Counted from the stretch's first letter, positions 6,764-16,373 are shown. The stretch: DNA of 35,993 nt from Rhodobacter sp. (GCA_022340385.1 JAJDOB010000022.1:1-35993); one strand, 5' to 3'. Translations and numbers: made by a program. Notes: generated by a model from the sequence alone, not told the origin.

Positions 6764-8368
6764 ATGCCTACAATCGTCCCCCCAGTCGATATCATCGTCG
6801 CAGGAACCGCCGTTTCACTTGGCGGAATCGGTGACACTCTTTTCGTGATGGATGACATTGACCTGATCAGCACCGGCGGAATCGGCGCGCGGCTGTTTTC
6901 AAACAATCATGCCATCGTTCACGGCTCGATCCACGGCGACGCCCATGGCATTGTGATGGGCGAAGAAGTCGCCGGCGGTTCGGTCTTTGTCGGCGACACC
7001 GGAAATGTCAGCGGCACCAACGGGTCGGCCATTACCGGCGGTCCGGCCGGCACCGGGAACGGTGGAACCTACAGCATCACCAACAACGGCGATCTGTCGA
7101 ACAATTCCGTCAACGGTACGATCGAGATCGTGGCACCGATCGCCGATCCCGAGTTTTTCCGAGGCGGGCAAACCTCGATTACGAATGCGGGCCTTATCGC
7201 CAACACCTACAGCCCGCAGCCCAGCACCGCGATTCGGGTAATCAACGCCGGCTCGACGGTACAGATCACCAATACCGAAACCGGTGTGATCACCGCCGCA
7301 GGTGAGAATTCAACCGCGATACGCGTATTGGGCCAGTCCACGTTCAACACCGAGTTAGAGGTGGAAGAGATTACAGAGATCACCTTTGTCAACGCCGGCG
7401 AGGTGTTCGGCGGCAGGTTCGCTTACAATTCCGACGGTCGCGGTGTGGATATCGTTACCAATTCGGGTTGGCTTGGTGGCAATGTCTCGCTGGGCGTTGA
7501 TGACGACAGCTTCACCAACACCGGTGGTACGGTTGACGGCATCCTGTTCCTTGGCGCGGGCAATGACGTTTTCGACGGACGCGGCGGTATCGTGGCTGGC
7601 CGTGTCGAAGGTGGTTCCGGCAATGACACCTATCTGATCGACGACAGCGATATCACGCTTTTCGAAGCTTTCGGGCAGGGCAACGATGCCGTCTTTGCCG
7701 CTGCCAGCTATGCCTTGCTGGGCAATTTCGAGGATCTGACCTTGCTGGGCTCTGACGACCTGAACGGGTTCGGCAACGACCAGGCCAATCAAATAGAGGG
7801 AAATTCCGGCAACAACCGGTTGTTCGGTGATGCCGGAACCGACCAGATTTCCGGCATGGCAGGCAATGACTGGATTGACGGTGGATCCAGCGGTGACACG
7901 CTGGATGGCGGCACGGGCGATGACCGTATCCTTGGGCGTCGCGGTGCCGATCAGGCTGACGGTGGGTCCGGCGACGACACATTGCTGGGCAATCGCGGCA
8001 ATGACAGCCTTGACGGCGGCGATGGCAATGACCGGCTGATCGGCGGCGAGGGTGTCGATACGCTGACCGGTGGCGATGGCGAGGATGAATTCGTCTACAA
8101 GACTGTCAGCGCCAGCCCCAGCAGCGCCCCCGACGAGATCACCGATTTCGTTGTCGGCACCGACAAGCTTGACCTGTCATTGCTGACCAGCGACCCGATC
8201 ACGCTGGAATTGCTGGGTGTGTTCACCGGGACCGGCCCCAGCCTGCGCACCGCCGAAATCGCAGGCGACACAAGGGTGAATATCGACGTCGATGGCGACG
8301 GTGTGGCCGATATGCGGATCGTTCTGGTCGGCACCACCGGGCTGATGGAATCGGATTTCATCCTGTAG
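6764..8368 (+). CDS. RTX-type calcium-binding repeat protein with N-terminal ITNxG-type repeats
   Basis: Repeats GNDWIDGGSSGDTLDGGTGDDRILGRRGADQADGGSGDDTLLGNRGNDSLDGGDGNDRLIGGEGVDTLTGGDGEDEF. C-terminal DKLDLSLL...DTRVNIDVDGDGVADMRIVLVGTTGLMESDFIL resembles the serralysin-type C-terminus used for type I secretion. RBS AAGGAGAG upstream. Confidence 0.92.
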   Translation: MPTIVPPVDIIVAGTAVSLGGIGDTLFVMDDIDLISTGGIGARLFSNNHAIVHGSIHGDAHGIVMGEEVAGGSVFVGDTGNVSGTNGSAITGGPAGTGNGGTYSITNNGDLSNNSVNGTIEIVAPIADPEFFRGGQTSITNAGLIANTYSPQPSTAIRVINAGSTVQITNTETGVITAAGENSTAIRVLGQSTFNTELEVEEITEITFVNAGEVFGGRFAYNSDGRGVDIVTNSGWLGGNVSLGVDDDSFTNTGGTVDGILFLGAGNDVFDGRGGIVAGRVEGGSGNDTYLIDDSDITLFEAFGQGNDAVFAAASYALLGNFEDLTLLGSDDLNGFGNDQANQIEGNSGNNRLFGDAGTDQISGMAGNDWIDGGSSGDTLDGGTGDDRILGRRGADQADGGSGDDTLLGNRGNDSLDGGDGNDRLIGGEGVDTLTGGDGEDEFVYKTVSASPSSAPDEITDFVVGTDKLDLSLLTSDPITLELLGVFTGTGPSLRTAEIAGDTRVNIDVDGDGVADMRIVLVGTTGLMESDFIL

Positions 8369-8388
8369 CACCGGCGATTTTGGTTTCT

Positions 8389-8422
8389 GCGCGCGCGCCA
8401 TTACGCGCGCGCGCCTTTTTTT
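8389..8422 (+). terminator. Rho-independent terminator after the RTX gene
   Basis: GCGCGCGCGC-CATTAC-GCGCGCGCGC followed by C and seven T: perfect 10 bp stem, 6 nt loop, T-tract. Confidence 0.93.
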
Positions 8423-8477
8423 CGCAATCCGTCGTGCCGCGCTGTCCGTGCCGAACGAAACGCTATAGACGCGCTGC

Positions 8478-9419
8478 ATGGTTGAGATTTTCCTGCAAAC
8501 ACTGCCGTTCTTCCTGCTGATCGCCGTTGGCTATGTCGCTGCGGTTGCAGGGATATTTTCCGAGGCGGCCACCGCGGCGCTGACCCGGTTCGTGTTCTAT
8601 TTTGCGCTGTCGGCGATGTTGTTCCGGTTTTCCGCCAATCTGACCTTTGGCGAGGTTTTCGATCTGCGGTTCTTGCTGGTCTATCTGTGGGCAACGGCCT
8701 TTGTCTATCTGGTTGTCCATGCGGTCGGGTTGTGGCGCGGGCTGCCGATTGCCGAAGGCGCGGTCGAGGCGCAATGCGGCGCGATCGGCAACATCGGCTT
8801 TCTGGGCATCCCGATGCTGGCGCTGATCATGGGCGAGACGGCGGTGGGCTATATCATGTTGATGCTGGCGGTCGATCTGCTGGTTTTCGGCTCGCTGATC
8901 GTGATCCTGATCACCGGCAGCCGTGGCGATCCGGACGGCAACGGTGTGATTCTGGCAGTGGGTCGCGGGCTGATAACCAACCCGATGCTGATTTCGATCG
9001 TCCTTGGCTTCACATGGTCGGCGATGGCATGGCCGATCCCGCAGCCGATCAACGCTTTCCTCGGCCATCTAGGCGCCGCCGCGACCCCGGGCGCGCTGTT
9101 TGCCATCGGCGCGTCGCTGGCCAGCAAATCGGCCGAAAGACTGGCGGTTGCCGGCTGGCTGAGTTCTGTCAAACTGGTGCTGCATCCTTGCGTCATTGCG
9201 TTGGCCGCGCTGGTTGTCTGGCCGATTGATCCGTACCCGGCGGCGGTGATGATCGCGTCCGCCGCGCTGCCAACGGCGGGCAACATATTCATGATCGCCA
9301 CGCATTACGGCGTTGCGCCGCAGCGGGTGTCGGCCACCATCCTGATTTCGACGTTGGCGTCCATCGTCACCGTGTCGCTGGTGCTGGCGTGGCTTGCCGA
9401 AAGGGTGGCGTTCCAGTAG
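8478..9419 (+). CDS. AEC family transporter (auxin efflux carrier family)
   Basis: 313 aa with multiple TM segments: FLQTLPFFLLIAVGYVAAVAGIFSEAATAALTRFVFYFALSAMLFRF; AIGNIGFLGIPMLALIMGE; ATPGALFAIGASLA. Confidence 0.9.
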   Translation: MVEIFLQTLPFFLLIAVGYVAAVAGIFSEAATAALTRFVFYFALSAMLFRFSANLTFGEVFDLRFLLVYLWATAFVYLVVHAVGLWRGLPIAEGAVEAQCGAIGNIGFLGIPMLALIMGETAVGYIMLMLAVDLLVFGSLIVILITGSRGDPDGNGVILAVGRGLITNPMLISIVLGFTWSAMAWPIPQPINAFLGHLGAAATPGALFAIGASLASKSAERLAVAGWLSSVKLVLHPCVIALAALVVWPIDPYPAAVMIASAALPTAGNIFMIATHYGVAPQRVSATILISTLASIVTVSLVLAWLAERVAFQ

Positions 9420-9446
9420 CCAAGACGCCGAGGGAAATCGAAAGGG

Positions 9447-10283
9447 ATGACCATGCAGACTGTATCGGAGAACCTGTGTTTTGGCGGGGTTCAGCGGGTC
9501 CATTCCCATGTTTCAAAGGCGACGGGCTGTGAAATGACATTCGGGTTGTTCCTGCCCGAGCAGGCCAAATCCGCCAAGGTGCCGGTGCTTTGGTATCTGT
9601 CCGGCCTGACCTGCACCCATGAAAACGCGATGGCAAAGGCCGGCGCGCAGGCGTGGGCGTCCCGGGCCGGGATCGCGCTGGTTTTTCCCGACACGTCGCC
9701 GCGCGGCGAGGATGTGGCCGACGACAAGGAATATGACCTGGGCCAGGGCGCGGGGTTCTACGTGAATGCCACACAGGCCCCCTGGAAGCCGCATTTCCAA
9801 ATGTGGGATTACGTGACCGAGGATCTGCCCGAGCTGGTTTTCAGCGAATTCGCGCTTGATCCGGACCGGCAGGGCATCACCGGGCATTCGATGGGCGGCC
9901 ACGGCGCGCTGACCATCGCGATGACCTTGCCGGATCGCTATCGCAGCGTTTCGGCGTTTTCGCCGATCTGCAACCCGACCGCCAGCGACTGGGGCAGGAA
10001 ACAGCTGCGCGCCTATCTGGGTGCGGACGAGGCTGCATGGGCGGCCCATGATGCCAGCCTGCTGATGGGCGCAAAGGGCTTTGACGGGCCGGTGCTGATC
10101 GACACCGGTACCAGCGACCAGTTTCTTGACCTGCTGCGCCCGGAAACGCTGGCCGGGGCGATGACTGCGCGCCGCCAGCCCGGCGTTTTCCGCATGCAGC
10201 CCGGCTATGACCACAGCTATTTCTTCGTCTCGACCTTCATGCAGGATCATGTGGAATTCCACGCCGGGGCCCTGACCGCATAG
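9447..10283 (+). CDS. fghA: S-formylglutathione hydrolase
   Basis: 278 aa; ETVSENLCFGGVQ-like start, PVLWYLSGLTCTHENAMAKAGAQAWAS, FPDTSPRG, GITGHSMGGHGALTIAM (GHSMGG nucleophile), SPICNPTASDWGRKQ, YDHSYFFVSTFM. Confidence 0.97.
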   Translation: MTMQTVSENLCFGGVQRVHSHVSKATGCEMTFGLFLPEQAKSAKVPVLWYLSGLTCTHENAMAKAGAQAWASRAGIALVFPDTSPRGEDVADDKEYDLGQGAGFYVNATQAPWKPHFQMWDYVTEDLPELVFSEFALDPDRQGITGHSMGGHGALTIAMTLPDRYRSVSAFSPICNPTASDWGRKQLRAYLGADEAAWAAHDASLLMGAKGFDGPVLIDTGTSDQFLDLLRPETLAGAMTARRQPGVFRMQPGYDHSYFFVSTFMQDHVEFHAGALTA

Positions 10284-11198
10284 ATGCCGAAATGGGCCGA
10301 AATCCGGCAGGACTGGCAGCGGTTCACCGACGCCGCGCAGCCGTTCAAGCGTTACACCAGGTTCACGCATGACCTGACCGATTTTCCGCGGCCGGAACGG
10401 CGCAAACTGCCCGATCCGCTGCCCGAGGTGGCGATCCTTACGCCGTGCAAGAACGCCGCTGGCGATCTCGACCTCTACTTCGACCTGATCGACGCGCTGG
10501 ATTATCCAAAGGACCGCCTGCACCTGTTCATGCTGGAGGGCGATTCGACCGACGACACGTTCCAGGCGGCAAAGCGCGGGCTGGCCGGGCGCCGGGGCGC
10601 CTATGCCGGGGCGGAATTGATCAAGCATGACCTTGGGTTCGAGCAGGGAGAAGGCCGTCGCAACCGGCCGGGCATTCAGCACGACCGCCGCGCCGCCATC
10701 GCGCGTTGCCGAAACCGGCTGATGCGGGCGGCGCTGGCCACCGGGGCCACGCATTTTCTGTTCATCGACGTCGATATGGTGGCGATCCCGCCGGCCACGC
10801 TGCGCGATCTTCTGGAATTCGATGCGCCGATTCTGGCGGCGAACTGCCTGTTGCAGGACACAGACCGCGTGTTCGATCTGAATACTTTCCGCTACGAACG
10901 CCCGGTAAGCGACCGGATGGCGCGGCGCTTTGTCGTCGGAGGGCTGTACCAGCCGCCGCGCGGATATTTTCGCCGGTACCCGGATTTCAGGCAGGGCAAC
11001 GCGATCGAACAGGTGCACAGCGTCGGCGGCACCTGCTTGCTGATCCGGCGCGACGTGCCCGAGGCGGGCGTGGATTTCCCGCAAGCGCCCTATCAGTTGC
11101 ACATCGAAACCGAGGCGCTGGCGCTGAAGGCGGCAGACATGGGATTCGGATCCTTCGTCGTGCCGCAGGTCATCGTCTATCACGGGTGGGAAACATGA
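10284..11198 (+). CDS. Anp1/GT62-like glycosyltransferase family protein
   Basis: 304 aa; [96 protein letters not shown] (DxD). Resembles Anp1/Mnn9 family motifs. ATG directly follows the fghA TAG. Confidence 0.78.
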   Translation: MPKWAEIRQDWQRFTDAAQPFKRYTRFTHDLTDFPRPERRKLPDPLPEVAILTPCKNAAGDLDLYFDLIDALDYPKDRLHLFMLEGDSTDDTFQAAKRGLAGRRGAYAGAELIKHDLGFEQGEGRRNRPGIQHDRRAAIARCRNRLMRAALATGATHFLFIDVDMVAIPPATLRDLLEFDAPILAANCLLQDTDRVFDLNTFRYERPVSDRMARRFVVGGLYQPPRGYFRRYPDFRQGNAIEQVHSVGGTCLLIRRDVPEAGVDFPQAPYQLHIETEALALKAADMGFGSFVVPQVIVYHGWET

Positions 11199-11638
11199 TT
11201 TACGTGGATGCCGATGCCTGCCCGGTCAAGGCAGAGGCGGAAAAGGTGGCGACGCGGCTTGGACAAAGGCTGTTCTTCGTGTCCAACGGCGGATTGCGCC
11301 CGTCGCAGAACCCGCTGGTCGAGATGGTTTTCGTGCCCGATGGGCCGGACATCGCCGACAGGTGGATCGCCGAGCGGGCCGGACCGGGCGATGTGGTGGT
11401 AACCGGAGACATTCCGCTGGCGGCGAAATGCGTTGCCGCCGGGGCCGAGGTGATCAAGCACAACGGCGAGCCGCTGACCCGCGCCAATATCGGCAACGTT
11501 CTGGCGACCCGCGACCTGATGGCCGATCTGCGTGCTGCGGACCCGTTTCGCCAGGGCGGGGGGCGCGCGTTCTCGAAGGCGGATCGCTCGCGGTTTCTGG
11601 AGTCGCTGGACAGGGCGGTGCGCAAGGCCGGCAAGTGA
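11195..11638 (+). CDS. YaiI/YqxD family protein (DUF188)
   Basis: [33 protein letters not shown]...[49 protein letters not shown] overlaps the upstream stop (ATGA). Confidence 0.93.
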   Translation: MIYVDADACPVKAEAEKVATRLGQRLFFVSNGGLRPSQNPLVEMVFVPDGPDIADRWIAERAGPGDVVVTGDIPLAAKCVAAGAEVIKHNGEPLTRANIGNVLATRDLMADLRAADPFRQGGGRAFSKADRSRFLESLDRAVRKAGK

Positions 11639-11686
11639 ATACGCTCGCCGGATGGTTCGGCGATGCGGGAAAGAATTGAGGTGGAT

Positions 11687-12310
11687 ATGACGATCGAGGC
11701 CGTGATTTTCGACATCGGCAACGTGCTGGTGGAATGGCACCCCGAACGGATGTTCGACGCGGTGATCGGCCGCGAACGGCGCGTGGCGCTGTTTGCAGAT
11801 GTCGATCTTGCGGCAATGAACGATCGCGTCGATCTGGGCGAGGAGATTTCCGAGGTCGTCCCTGAACTGGCCCGCGCGCATCCCGAGTATCACGATGACA
11901 TCATGCTGTGGCACAGCAACTGGCTGGACATGCTAAAACCTGACATTCCGCTGTCGGCGGTGCTGCTGCGGGCGCTGCGTGCCAAGGGCGTAGCGGTGCA
12001 CGCCCTGTCGAATTTCGGAACCAGCACGCTGGCGCTGGCCGAACAGCATTTTCCGGTGCTGAAAGAATTCGACAGCCGCTATGTCTCTGGCCACCTGCGG
12101 ATGATGAAACCCGATCCGGCGATCTACGCGGCGGTTGAACAGGGCACGCGCGTGGCGCCCGCCGGTTTGTTCTTTATCGACGACCGGTCGGAAAACATCG
12201 CCGCCGCCAAGGCCCGTGGCTGGCAGACGCATCTTTTCGAGACACCGGAGGGGCTAGCCGAACGGCTGGTGGCCGAGGGCCTGCTGACCCGTCCGGAGAT
12301 CGCTGCCTGA
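11687..12310 (+). CDS. HAD family hydrolase
   Basis: MTIEAVIFDIGNVLVEWHPERMFDAVIG (motif I), HALSNFG (motif II), KPDPAIYAAVEQ and FFIDDRSENIAAAKARGW (motifs III/IV). Confidence 0.92.
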   Translation: MTIEAVIFDIGNVLVEWHPERMFDAVIGRERRVALFADVDLAAMNDRVDLGEEISEVVPELARAHPEYHDDIMLWHSNWLDMLKPDIPLSAVLLRALRAKGVAVHALSNFGTSTLALAEQHFPVLKEFDSRYVSGHLRMMKPDPAIYAAVEQGTRVAPAGLFFIDDRSENIAAAKARGWQTHLFETPEGLAERLVAEGLLTRPEIAA

Positions 12311-12397
12311 CGGCAAATTAGCGCTTTTCAACCCGGTGCGCGGGCGGCATCCTCTGGCCATGAGATTTGTCGCATTTCCAGGCTTCGGGGCGGGCGC

Positions 12398-13318
12398 GTG
12401 ATCTGGCTGCTGCCGGTCCTGCTGGTGATTGTCATTGCCGCGCCGTTCGTCATGGAACGCCGCCGCCGCGAAATGGACGCATCGGCACGCGGGATGGCGC
12501 CCGGTAAGTTCGCCGAATTGTCCGACGGGCTGACACATTACCGCTGGGACGGGCCGGCGGATGGCCCGGTTCTGGTCTGTATCCACGGGCTGACAACGCC
12601 GGGTTATGTCTGGGACCGGCTGGTGCCCCTGCTGGCAGAGGCCGGGTTCCGGGTGCTGCGCTATGATCTTTACGGGCGCGGCTTTTCCGACCGTCCACGC
12701 GGTGCGCAGACGCGGGCGTTCTTTATCCGCCAGCTGCGTGAATTGCTGCAACATCAAGGGGTTGATCGTGGCATTACCCTTTTCGGCTATTCCATGGGCG
12801 GCAGTATCGCGACCGTGTTCGCGGCGGCCGAGCCGGACCGCATCGACCGTCTGATCCTGCTGGCTCCGGCGGGCATGATTCACGTCCCGGGCAAGCTTGC
12901 CGAGCTGGCGTGCCGGTTCCCGCTGCTGGGGGACTGGCTGATGCTGGCCTTCGGCGGTGCGCAGCTGCGGCGCGGGGCGCATGCTCAGCCCGGCCCGCCG
13001 GACGTGGTTGCCGGGATTGCCGCCCGGCAGGACATCGAAACCGGCTTTCGCGGCTATTTGCCGGCGGTGCTGTCCAGCAGCCGCAACATGCTGGCCGAAA
13101 GCCTGAAGGAAGACCACCGCGCGCTGGCAGCCATCGGCCTGCCGGTCGTGGCGATCTGGGGGCAGGACGACAGCGTGATCCCGATTACCGCATTGGGGCG
13201 ACTGACCGAGTGGAACCGCAACGTAAGCCACGCGACGATTGCCGGGGCCGGTCACGGGCTGGCCTTTACGCATCCGGTCGAGGTGACAGATGCGCTGGGC
13301 AAGGCTTTGGCGGATTAG
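12398..13318 (+). CDS. Alpha/beta hydrolase
   Basis: GTG start; VLVCIHGLTTPGYVWDRL (oxyanion), LFGYSMGGSIATVFA (GYSMGG nucleophile), IWGQDDSVIPI, AGHGLAFTHP (His). Confidence 0.92.
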   Translation: MIWLLPVLLVIVIAAPFVMERRRREMDASARGMAPGKFAELSDGLTHYRWDGPADGPVLVCIHGLTTPGYVWDRLVPLLAEAGFRVLRYDLYGRGFSDRPRGAQTRAFFIRQLRELLQHQGVDRGITLFGYSMGGSIATVFAAAEPDRIDRLILLAPAGMIHVPGKLAELACRFPLLGDWLMLAFGGAQLRRGAHAQPGPPDVVAGIAARQDIETGFRGYLPAVLSSSRNMLAESLKEDHRALAAIGLPVVAIWGQDDSVIPITALGRLTEWNRNVSHATIAGAGHGLAFTHPVEVTDALGKALAD

Positions 13319-13444
13319 CGCGGTGCCGACCGGCGGCGTTGCCGACAGGATCGCGCCGATTCAGGGCGTTTTCAGCGAATGCGCCGGAAGTTTTGCGCCG
13401 GTACGGCAGCTTTCCTTATCCATCCGGGGGATTTATTGGAAAGC

Positions 13445-14524
13445 ATGACCGAAACCATGCCGGAAATTTACGAACGTCTGGTCGCGGCGGGACAGATCAC
13501 CGCCGATCCGGCCCAGCACGCGGTATTGCCGGTGCTGGAGCGGATCCGGGCGCATTTTGCCGCGCAACCGGAAAGGAAGGGCCTGCTGGGCGGGCTGTTC
13601 GCCAAGCCGCCGGAGCCGCCACGGGGGGCTTATCTGTGGGGCGGCGTCGGGCGCGGCAAGTCGTTTCTGATGGATCTGTTCTTTGACGCGGTTCCGGTCG
13701 CGGCCAAACGCCGGGTACATTTCCACGCCTTCATGCAGGAAATCCACAGCGGCATGCACAGCGCGCGCCAGAAGGGCGTCGACGATGCGCTGAAACCGGT
13801 GGCGGATGCCGTGGCGGCAGAGGTGCGGCTGTTGTGCTTTGACGAAATGCAGATCAGCGACATCACCGACGCGATGATCGTGGGGCGATTGTTTCAGGCG
13901 TTGTTCGCGGCGGGCGTGGTGGTGGTGACCACCTCAAACCGGGTGCCGGACGATTTGTACAAGGACGGGCTGAACCGGGCGCTGTTTGTGCCGTTCATCG
14001 ACCTGATCAAGGACCGGATGGTCGTGCATCATCTGGAATCGCCGACCGATTACCGGCAGCACCGACTGGCCGAGGCGCAGGTGTTCTTTACCCCCGCCAA
14101 TGCCGCCGCGCGCGCGCAGATCGATACGATCTGGGACGATCTGACGGGCGGCGACTGGGCACCGCTGACACTGACTGTCAAGGGCCGCGAGGTCGTGTTG
14201 CCGGGTTTTCAGAACGGTGTTGCGCGGGCGCCGTTCTGGGAGCTTTGCGGCCGCGCGCTTGGCCCGGCGGATTACCTTGCGGTGGCAGCGGCGGTGCGCG
14301 TGCTGATCCTGGAAGAAGTGCCGCTGCTGGGGCGGCGCAATTACAACGAGGCCAAGCGGTTTGTCACCCTGATCGACGCGCTGTACGAAGCCCGGGTGCG
14401 CCTGATCCTGAGCGCGGCGGATATCCCCGAACGGCTGTATATCGAGGGCGAGGGCACGTTCGAATTCGAACGCACCGCCAGTCGCCTGCGCGAGATGCAG
14501 AGCGCCGGGTGGGCCGAGGATTGA
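13445..14524 (+). CDS. zapE: Cell division protein ZapE / AFG1-like ATPase
   Basis: GAYLWGGVGRGKSFLMDLFFDAVP (Walker A), LLCFDEMQISDITDAMIVGRLFQALF (Walker B), VVTTSNRVPDDLYKDGLNR. Confidence 0.95.
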   Translation: MTETMPEIYERLVAAGQITADPAQHAVLPVLERIRAHFAAQPERKGLLGGLFAKPPEPPRGAYLWGGVGRGKSFLMDLFFDAVPVAAKRRVHFHAFMQEIHSGMHSARQKGVDDALKPVADAVAAEVRLLCFDEMQISDITDAMIVGRLFQALFAAGVVVVTTSNRVPDDLYKDGLNRALFVPFIDLIKDRMVVHHLESPTDYRQHRLAEAQVFFTPANAAARAQIDTIWDDLTGGDWAPLTLTVKGREVVLPGFQNGVARAPFWELCGRALGPADYLAVAAAVRVLILEEVPLLGRRNYNEAKRFVTLIDALYEARVRLILSAADIPERLYIEGEGTFEFERTASRLREMQSAGWAED

Positions 14525-14528
14525 CGCC

Positions 14529-15092
14529 ATGCGCAGCTTTGTTGCCATTGACGTGCCGGATGACATTTGCGCGGCGCTGGAACTGTTGCAGGACGATCTG
14601 CCGGTGGGGCGGTTGACCGTGCCCGGGACATTTCACCTGACGCTTGCGTTTCTGGACGACCAGCCGCAGCACCTGATCGAAGCGGTCCATGAACAGCTTG
14701 CCCTGATCCGGTTCGAACCGTTCGATGTGCAACTGCGCGGCGTCGACATCTTTGGCGGCAGGGAACCGCGGCTGCTTTGGTCCGGGGTGGCGCCGCAGCC
14801 GGGTCTGGGCGCTTTGCGTCACCGGGTGCGGCGGGCCTGCGCCGACGCGGGGGTCAAATTGCGGCGCGAAAAATTTCGCCCGCATGTGACTCTGGCGCGG
14901 TTCAGCAGGCGGATGGCACCCGACGATCTGGCGCGTGTCGCGGGGTTTCTGACCCATCACGCGGGCTTCGAATGCGCGGCGTTTCCGGTGGACCGCTATG
15001 CGCTGTATCGGTCGACCCTGACTCCCGTAGGTGCGGTGCACGAGATGCTGCAGGATTATCCGGCGCAGGGTTCGGTACCGTCGCAGACCTGA
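14529..15092 (+). CDS. thpR: RNA 2',3'-cyclic phosphodiesterase (LigT/2H family)
   Basis: MRSFVAIDVPDDICAALELLQ..., the two H-x-T/S motifs FHLTLAFL and PHVTLARF. Confidence 0.94.
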   Translation: MRSFVAIDVPDDICAALELLQDDLPVGRLTVPGTFHLTLAFLDDQPQHLIEAVHEQLALIRFEPFDVQLRGVDIFGGREPRLLWSGVAPQPGLGALRHRVRRACADAGVKLRREKFRPHVTLARFSRRMAPDDLARVAGFLTHHAGFECAAFPVDRYALYRSTLTPVGAVHEMLQDYPAQGSVPSQT

Positions 15093-15098
15093 CCGGCG

Positions 15099-16373
15099 TC
15101 ATCCGTTGTCGCGCAAGACCACACCCGCCAGGTAAAGCGAGCCGCCGATCAGGATCCGGGCGTCCGGCGCATGGCGGGCGATGGCCTGCACGGCCTCTGC
15201 GACGCTGTCCGCCCCGGTTGCGGCGATCCCGACATCCCGGGCGGCGGTGACGGTGTCTGCGGCAGGGACGGTCGCGGGTTGGTCCGGGATCGACACGCCG
15301 TACAACTGCCGGATATGCGGCGCCAGAGGGCGCATGTAGCCACGGATATCCTTGGTGTTCAGCATGCCGCAGATCATGTGCAGCGGGCGCGGCGGCAGAC
15401 CGGTCAGCACCTCTGCCAGCGCCTGCCCGGCGGCGGGATTATGGCCGCCGTCGAGGTAAATCTCTGCCGTTGGCGCGGCCACGCAGAGCGGACCGGTGGT
15501 CAGCCGCTGCATCCGGGCGGGCCAACTGGCGTTTCGCAAGCCGGCCACGCAGGCATCCTCGGAATATCCAAGCGCGCGCAGCCCGGCGATGACCATTCCG
15601 GCATTCTCTATCTGATGCGGACCCAGAAGCGCGGGCAGCGGCAGATCCAGCAGGCCGGTTTCATCCTGAAACACCAGCCGGTCGCGTTCGACACCGACGT
15701 GCCAGTGCTGGCCGCGCACCAGCAGTGGCGCGCCGACCCGCCCGGCCTGACGTTCGATCACTTCCAGTGCCGCGTCTTCCTGCTTGCCGACAACGCAGGG
15801 CACACCCGGTTTCAGCACGCCTGCCTTTTCGAATGCGATCTCTTGCAGCGTGTCGCCAAGGTATTGCTGGTGGTCGATGCTGACCGGCGTGATCACCGTC
15901 AGCGCGGGTTTGTCGATCACATTGGTTGCATCCAGCCGCCCGCCAAGGCCGACCTCAAGCAGCGTGTAGTCCGCCGGGGAACGGGCAAAGGCCAGCAGCG
16001 CGGCGCAGGTCGTGATCTCGAAATAGGTGATGCCGGCGCCGGCATTGGCGGCCTCGCATTCGTCCAGAATCGCGGTCAGTTCGGGCTCGCTGATCAGCGA
16101 GCCCGCCAGCCGGATCCGTTCGTGGAATCGCACCAGATGCGGCGAGATATAGGCGTGCACGCGCTTGCCCGCGCCTTCCAGCCCGGCGCGCAGCATCGCC
16201 TGCACCGAGCCCTTGCCGTTGGTGCCCGCGATATGGATGACCGGCGGCAGTCGGTCCTGGGGATTGTCCAGCGCGGCCAGCAGCCGCCAGACGCGGTCCA
16301 GCTTCAGATCCATGATCTTGGGATGCAGCGACATCATCCGTTCCAGGATGACGTCGGATTTGGCGGTGCTCAA
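15099..16373 (-). CDS. folC: Bifunctional folylpolyglutamate synthase / dihydrofolate synthase
   Basis: PPVIHIAGTNGKGSVQAMLRAGLEGAGKRVHAYISPHLVRFHERIRLAG, LLEVGLGGRLDATNVID, YLDGGHNPAAGQALAE. Confidence 0.97.
   Translation of the reverse strand: MSTAKSDVILERMMSLHPKIMDLKLDRVWRLLAALDNPQDRLPPVIHIAGTNGKGSVQAMLRAGLEGAGKRVHAYISPHLVRFHERIRLAGSLISEPELTAILDECEAANAGAGITYFEITTCAALLAFARSPADYTLLEVGLGGRLDATNVIDKPALTVITPVSIDHQQYLGDTLQEIAFEKAGVLKPGVPCVVGKQEDAALEVIERQAGRVGAPLLVRGQHWHVGVERDRLVFQDETGLLDLPLPALLGPHQIENAGMVIAGLRALGYSEDACVAGLRNASWPARMQRLTTGPLCVAAPTAEIYLDGGHNPAAGQALAEVLTGLPPRPLHMICGMLNTKDIRGYMRPLAPHIRQLYGVSIPDQPATVPAADTVTAARDVGIAATGADSVAEAVQAIARHAPDARILIGGSLYLAGVVLRDNG

Noticed and set aside
7840-8090. 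Tandem DNA repeats that might suggest a minisatellite or CRISPR-like array
   Set aside because: The periodicity is explained by RTX GGxGxDxxx codons; repeat units are diverged and lack spacers.
9513-11183. 556 aa reverse-strand ORF over fghA and the glycosyltransferase gene
   Set aside because: Antisense to two confidently assigned genes; His/Gln/Arg-rich composition typical of a shadow ORF in high-GC DNA.
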